DNA of 17,984 nt from DAOUGC01 sp034429695 (lineage in GTDB: Bacteria; Chloroflexota; Anaerolineae; Anaerolineales; Anaerolineaceae): NCBI GenBank assembly GCA_034429695.1, contig DAOUGC010000175.1:1-17984 (forward strand), given 5' to 3'. A program made the position numbers and the translations under genes. Shown piece by piece: positions 14,382-17,984 of the stretch. The first letter of the stretch is position 1; each line of letters begins with the position of its first letter. The notes under the pieces are model-generated. The model searched no databases, was not told the origin of the DNA, and was given only the letters and a program-made list of their open reading frames with translations.

Positions 14382-14409
14382 TTGACCTGAATTGATGTTT
14401 GGATGTAAT
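14382..14409 (+). promoter_or_regulatory. Sigma-70-type promoter of the PLD-helicase gene
   Basis: TTGACC (14382-14387; 5 of 6) is followed after 16 bp by TGTAAT (14404-14409; 5 of 6). Transcription would start near 14416, about 30 nt before the ATG at 14447. Lying just after the terminator of the importer operon, it gives the helicase-methyltransferase pair its own transcription unit. Confidence 0.65.
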
Positions 14410-14446
14410 ATTATCTACACACTCCGACAAAAGGGACAAATTGAGA

Positions 14447-17400
14447 ATGAGCGACCTGACTTTCTTTACGAATGACGGGAATACCACTCTGCTGGATCGA
14501 TTCACCGACACGCTGCGCTTCGTACAGTATTTTGATGTATTGGTGGGTTATTTTCGTACCAGTGGTTTTTATTTGCTTGAAGATGCACTGGCGAGTGTGG
14601 AGAAAATTCGCATTTTGGTGGGGTTGAATCTGGATTCGCAGGCTTATGAGATTATTGATAACCAGCGCGGTCAAATGGAACTTCCATTTACCCATGTGGA
14701 GACAATCGAAAGATTTACTTCGAGCTTGACACAGGAAATGGAGCGCTCTGAGGATCGCGAAGATGTGGAACGCGGAGTGAGGCGCTTCATTGAAATGTTG
14801 GAATGTGGGCAACTGGAGATCAAAGCCCACCCCAGCCATAATATCCATGCCAAGGTTTACATTAGCAGGTTTAACCGCAATAACAGCCCGGATTTTGGCA
14901 GGGTGATTACAGGCTCGTCGAATTTTTCCCAGTCGGGTTTTCAGGATCAATACGAATTCAATGTGGAGTTAAAGAACCGTTCGGATGTGGATTATGCCCT
15001 GAGCCATTTTGAACAGCTCTGGGCTGAAGCCGTGGATGTCAATCAGACTTATGTGGAGACCATCCGGCGGAAAACCTGGCTCAATGACCGGATCACACCC
15101 TACGAGTTATATCTCAAGCTGTTATATGAGTATTTTAAAGAGGACATCAATATCGACCAGGATTATGAGGTTTATTTACCGCATGGCTTCATGGAACTGG
15201 CTTATCAAAAACAGGCAGTGGTGGCAGCCCGGAAAATATTGGATGTTTATAATGGCGTTTTTCTTTCGGATGTGGTTGGTCTTGGGAAAACATTCATTGC
15301 TGCTTTGCTGGCGCAACAGCTTCCCGGCCGCAAGCTGATCATTTGCCCACCCGTGCTGGAAGACTACTGGAAGGAAACATTTTACAATTTCGGAGTGACC
15401 GGTTTTCGGGTTGAATCACTCGGAAAATTGGACCGTATTCATGATGCAGATCGCTACCAGTATGTGTTTGTGGATGAAGCTCACCGCTTTCGAAACGAGC
15501 TGACCCAGGGGTATGAACGCCTGCATAATATTTGCTGGGGACGCAAAGTGATTCTGGTTTCGGCCACGCCTTTGAATAACACCATCATGGATATTTTTAA
15601 CCAGTTGAAGTTGTTCCAAAATCCACGGCAGAGTGCCATTCCTGGCTTGGCCAATCTGGAAGGCTGGTTTAATGAACGGCGTTTGCGCCTGCAACGGTTG
15701 ACAAAGGGTACGCCTGAATATGTGGCGCAGATGCAGCAGGTTGCCAGGGAAATTCGCGAACGGATCCTCGATCATGTCATGGTTCGGCGAACCCGCACAG
15801 ATATTGTTCGCTATTTCTCGGATGACATCACCGCTCAGGGATTAACCTTTCCTTCCATTGACGACCCCCATAGCATTGCGTATCGTTTTGATGAGCGCGC
15901 CAACGATGTTTTTATGCGCACGCTGGATGAACTGCAATCCTTTCACTATGCCCGCTACACCCCACTGTTGTATTTAACCCATGGTGCTTCGGATTTGGAG
16001 CAGCAATCACAACGCAATCTGCGCGGGTTTATGAAGAGCATGTTGGTAAAACGGCTGGATTCTTCATTCCATGCCTTCCGATTGACCATCAACCGGTTTA
16101 TCCAATCCTATGAACGATTCCTGCATATGGCAGAGGGTGGAACGATATTTATCAGTAAGAAGATTAATGTTTATGATTATCTGGAACGCGACGATGAACA
16201 GGAATTGCTGCGTTTGGTGGATGAGGATTGTGTTTCGCTCTATCCGGTAGGTGATTTTGACCCAACCTATTTCGTCCGGTTGCAGGAAGACCTGGCCTTG
16301 CTGCAACGCATTGCCGACCTGTGGCAGACACTGGATGAAGACCCAAAGTTGCAGCAGTTATTATCAGAGGTGGAAGAAAACCCCTTATTGCACGGGCAGA
16401 AGATGATTATCTTCACCGAATCTGCAGAAACCGGAGCTTACCTCCATCGAGCTCTTGAGGGGCTCCTGCCCGGAAAGGTTTGTTTTTACAGCAGCAATGA
16501 TATGCGTCATGCCGGCCGGGGTATGAACCGGGTGGATGCCAGACGGCTGATCGAGCGCAATTTTGACCCGTCGGCTGATAATCCGGAAAACGAGATCCAG
16601 ATCCTGATTGCCACCGATGTCCTCTCAGAAGGCATCAACCTGCATCGTGCCAATATCATCATCAATTATGACCTGCCGTGGAACCCGACCCGGGTGTTGC
16701 AAAGGGTGGGGCGCGTCAACCGTGTCGGAACTCACCATCCGATGATCGAAATTTTTAACTTTTTCCCCACATCTGAATCAGATGACGAGCTGGGGTTGGA
16801 AGCCAACATAAAAGCCAAGTTGCATGCCTTTCAGAATCTGCTGGGTGAGGATGCGCGCTATCTGACCGATGAGGAGGAGGTGGCTTCTTTTGAAATGTTT
16901 GGCGACCGCCTGTATGAGCGTCTTACCAACCGTGGTACCTATGAAGCTGGTGGGGAGGATGAGCGCTCAGATCTGGAATACCTGCGCATCATCCGTGAGG
17001 TGCGTGATGGGCAACCAGACCTATTTGCCCGTTTGAAACAATTGCCAAAAAAGGCTCGCTCGGCCAGGGGGGAAACCCTGCCTGAACAGCATGGCGAGCA
17101 ACTGCTAACCTTCTTCAGACGTGGGCGGGTGAAGAAATTCTTCCTCAGCAGCATGAACCCCGCTGAGGTTGTACTGGAACTCAGCTTTTTGGAGGCAGCC
17201 GACCGCCTGCGCTGTCAGCCGGATGAACCCCGTGTGCGTGTTCCGTCAACCTATTATGATCTTCTGACGCAAAACAAGGAGGCGTTTGAAAACGCCACAT
17301 CTCCGGCTGAGGATGATGCCACGCCTGGCGGCGGGCACACCAACCGGCAATATCTTGCCAACCGCCTGCGCGTGCGGGAGTTTCGCAACCACCCCGCGTT

Positions 17401-17635
17401 CACCGATGAGGATGATGAGTTCATCCGTTTGCTGGGGCAGGCGCTGGAGAGCGGCCTGTTGCCCAATGCCACCGCCAAACGTCTTAAACAATCAATTGAG
17501 CGGTTGGTGGACCCGTTGCCCGTTTTGCAGGCTTTACGCAACCAACTACCGGTTGCCCAATTACAGACCTATTTTTCCACACCACAAAACACGCCCGAGC
17601 GCCGTGAAGTCATTTTAAGTGAAATGCTGATTTGA
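14447..17635 (+). CDS. PLD-nuclease-SNF2/RapA-like helicase fusion, probable restriction or defence component
   Basis: 1062 aa. Residues about 1-195 form a phospholipase-D-like domain: HAK (His134, Lys136) followed by GSSNF (156-160) and a conserved Glu in the YEFNVEL segment, as in nuclease members (PLDc_2). Then comes a superfamily 2 helicase: Walker A DVVGLGKT (275-282), DEAH (343-346), SAT (372-374), VRRTR (446-450), a long middle segment, then helicase C motifs IATDVLSEGINL (721-732) and QRVGRVNR (752-759). Residues about 800-1062 are unassigned. Only one HxK is seen, so dimerisation would be needed for a complete PLD active site. ATG 14447 has GGGA 10 bp upstream; an in-frame ATG at 14399 overlaps the promoter. 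The product probably translocates on duplex DNA and cleaves it; the next gene looks like a DNA methyltransferase, supporting a restriction role. Confidence 0.85.
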   Translation: MSDLTFFTNDGNTTLLDRFTDTLRFVQYFDVLVGYFRTSGFYLLEDALASVEKIRILVGLNLDSQAYEIIDNQRGQMELPFTHVETIERFTSSLTQEMERSEDREDVERGVRRFIEMLECGQLEIKAHPSHNIHAKVYISRFNRNNSPDFGRVITGSSNFSQSGFQDQYEFNVELKNRSDVDYALSHFEQLWAEAVDVNQTYVETIRRKTWLNDRITPYELYLKLLYEYFKEDINIDQDYEVYLPHGFMELAYQKQAVVAARKILDVYNGVFLSDVVGLGKTFIAALLAQQLPGRKLIICPPVLEDYWKETFYNFGVTGFRVESLGKLDRIHDADRYQYVFVDEAHRFRNELTQGYERLHNICWGRKVILVSATPLNNTIMDIFNQLKLFQNPRQSAIPGLANLEGWFNERRLRLQRLTKGTPEYVAQMQQVAREIRERILDHVMVRRTRTDIVRYFSDDITAQGLTFPSIDDPHSIAYRFDERANDVFMRTLDELQSFHYARYTPLLYLTHGASDLEQQSQRNLRGFMKSMLVKRLDSSFHAFRLTINRFIQSYERFLHMAEGGTIFISKKINVYDYLERDDEQELLRLVDEDCVSLYPVGDFDPTYFVRLQEDLALLQRIADLWQTLDEDPKLQQLLSEVEENPLLHGQKMIIFTESAETGAYLHRALEGLLPGKVCFYSSNDMRHAGRGMNRVDARRLIERNFDPSADNPENEIQILIATDVLSEGINLHRANIIINYDLPWNPTRVLQRVGRVNRVGTHHPMIEIFNFFPTSESDDELGLEANIKAKLHAFQNLLGEDARYLTDEEEVASFEMFGDRLYERLTNRGTYEAGGEDERSDLEYLRIIREVRDGQPDLFARLKQLPKKARSARGETLPEQHGEQLLTFFRRGRVKKFFLSSMNPAEVVLELSFLEAADRLRCQPDEPRVRVPSTYYDLLTQNKEAFENATSPAEDDATPGGGHTNRQYLANRLRVREFRNHPAFTDEDDEFIRLLGQALESGLLPNATAKRLKQSIERLVDPLPVLQALRNQLPVAQLQTYFSTPQNTPERREVILSEMLI

Positions 17636-17649
17636 AAGGGGAGCCCTGC

Positions 17650-17984
17650 ATGGACCGCCAGTCTGCCACCAACCTGATCAACACAACGCTCGCCAGTCCG
17701 TTTGACGAAAGGCAATTTGCCATTTTCACACGTGAATTGCTGAACCACCTTGACACGAGAAAAGCCTTTAGCGCATCAGCCAATTATATAAAAACCGGTT
17801 TTCGCGGGCACATTCGACACTACAAGCGTGTGGGTACGTACACCGACCCCACCGGCATGAAGATGGATGTGATGGTGGTGTACCTGCAGCCTGGGGTTTC
17901 GCTGGATCGGGCGCGCGGCATACAGCGCAGTTTTATTGTCGATTATCTTAAAAACCGTGGTGGAAAGAATGCCGGTCTGGCGGC
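17650..17984 (+). CDS. N-terminus of a probable Eco57I-type DNA methyltransferase/restriction protein (cut by window end)
   Basis: The frame is open from ATG 17650 to the window edge (111 codons plus 2 nt). AGGGGAG lies 6 bp upstream, and the start follows the helicase stop by 14 bp, so the two are co-transcribed. The visible part contains FDERQF, NYIKTGFRGHI, YKRVGTYTD, DVMVVYL and RARGIQRSFIVDYL. From memory, this arrangement resembles the N-terminus of long proteins annotated with an Eco57I restriction-modification methylase domain, in which it precedes the SAM-binding and NPPY motifs. Those catalytic motifs would lie beyond the window, so methyltransferase activity is inferred from N-terminal resemblance and the helicase neighbour. 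The next candidate would be a specificity or nuclease subunit of the same system. Confidence 0.65.
   Translation, partial: MDRQSATNLINTTLASPFDERQFAIFTRELLNHLDTRKAFSASANYIKTGFRGHIRHYKRVGTYTDPTGMKMDVMVVYLQPGVSLDRARGIQRSFIVDYLKNRGGKNAGLA

Noticed and set aside
14447..17635. Assignment to DISARM, BREX or Mokosh
   Set aside because: DISARM and BREX need hallmark genes (DrmA/B/C, PglZ) not present in the visible part. Mokosh pairs PLD with an RNA-type helicase and has no methyltransferase partner. A SNF2-like motor beside an Eco57I-type gene fits restriction-modification better.

Overview
The window looks like chromosomal DNA of a free-living, probably anaerobic bacterium, and the gene style fits Chloroflexota (Anaerolineae-like). 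That placement is inference from three things: a substrate-binding lipoprotein with an acidic Glu-Pro-Ala linker after its lipobox, lipoprotein-rich transport genes, and moderate GC with clear Shine-Dalgarno sites. There is no rRNA, tRNA or other phylogenetic marker to confirm it. Coding density is high. I see no insertion sequence, CRISPR array, tRNA or frameshifted gene.

Region 1 (1-2251): about 2.1 copies of a 92-bp tandem repeat carrying a terminator-like hairpin, then a minus-strand lipoprotein gene (245-1762; PsbP-like domain plus a TolB-like six-repeat propeller) with a near-consensus promoter at 1880-1908, then a 489-bp divergent intergenic region. Region 2 (2252-6053): a two-gene ABC unit of the FtsX/MacB/LolCDE kind, a duplicated-FtsX permease followed 13 bp later by its ATPase (TTG start), closed by a strong intrinsic terminator.

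Region 3 (6054-14311): a complete Opp/Dpp/Nik-type importer operon on the plus strand. It contains an oversized solute-binding lipoprotein (849 aa), a strong stem-loop, a DppB-like permease (329 aa), an oversized DppC-like permease (583 aa), two ATPases (DppD-like and DppF-like, both with the four C-terminal cysteines seen in Fe-S members of the family), and a small single-span membrane protein. A terminator follows. Both the binding protein and the DppC-like permease carry large insertions. The permease insertion appears to consist of four diverged helix plus beta-hairpin repeats, which I regard as the least expected structural feature here.

Region 4 (14382-17984): after a good sigma-70-like promoter, a 1062-aa protein joins an N-terminal phospholipase-D-type nuclease domain to a superfamily 2 (SNF2/RapA-like) helicase. 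It is followed 14 bp later by the start of a gene whose N-terminus resembles the large Eco57I-type DNA methyltransferase family. The pair looks like a two-gene restriction-modification or related anti-phage system cut off by the window edge. The remaining partners, if any, lie downstream and cannot be seen.
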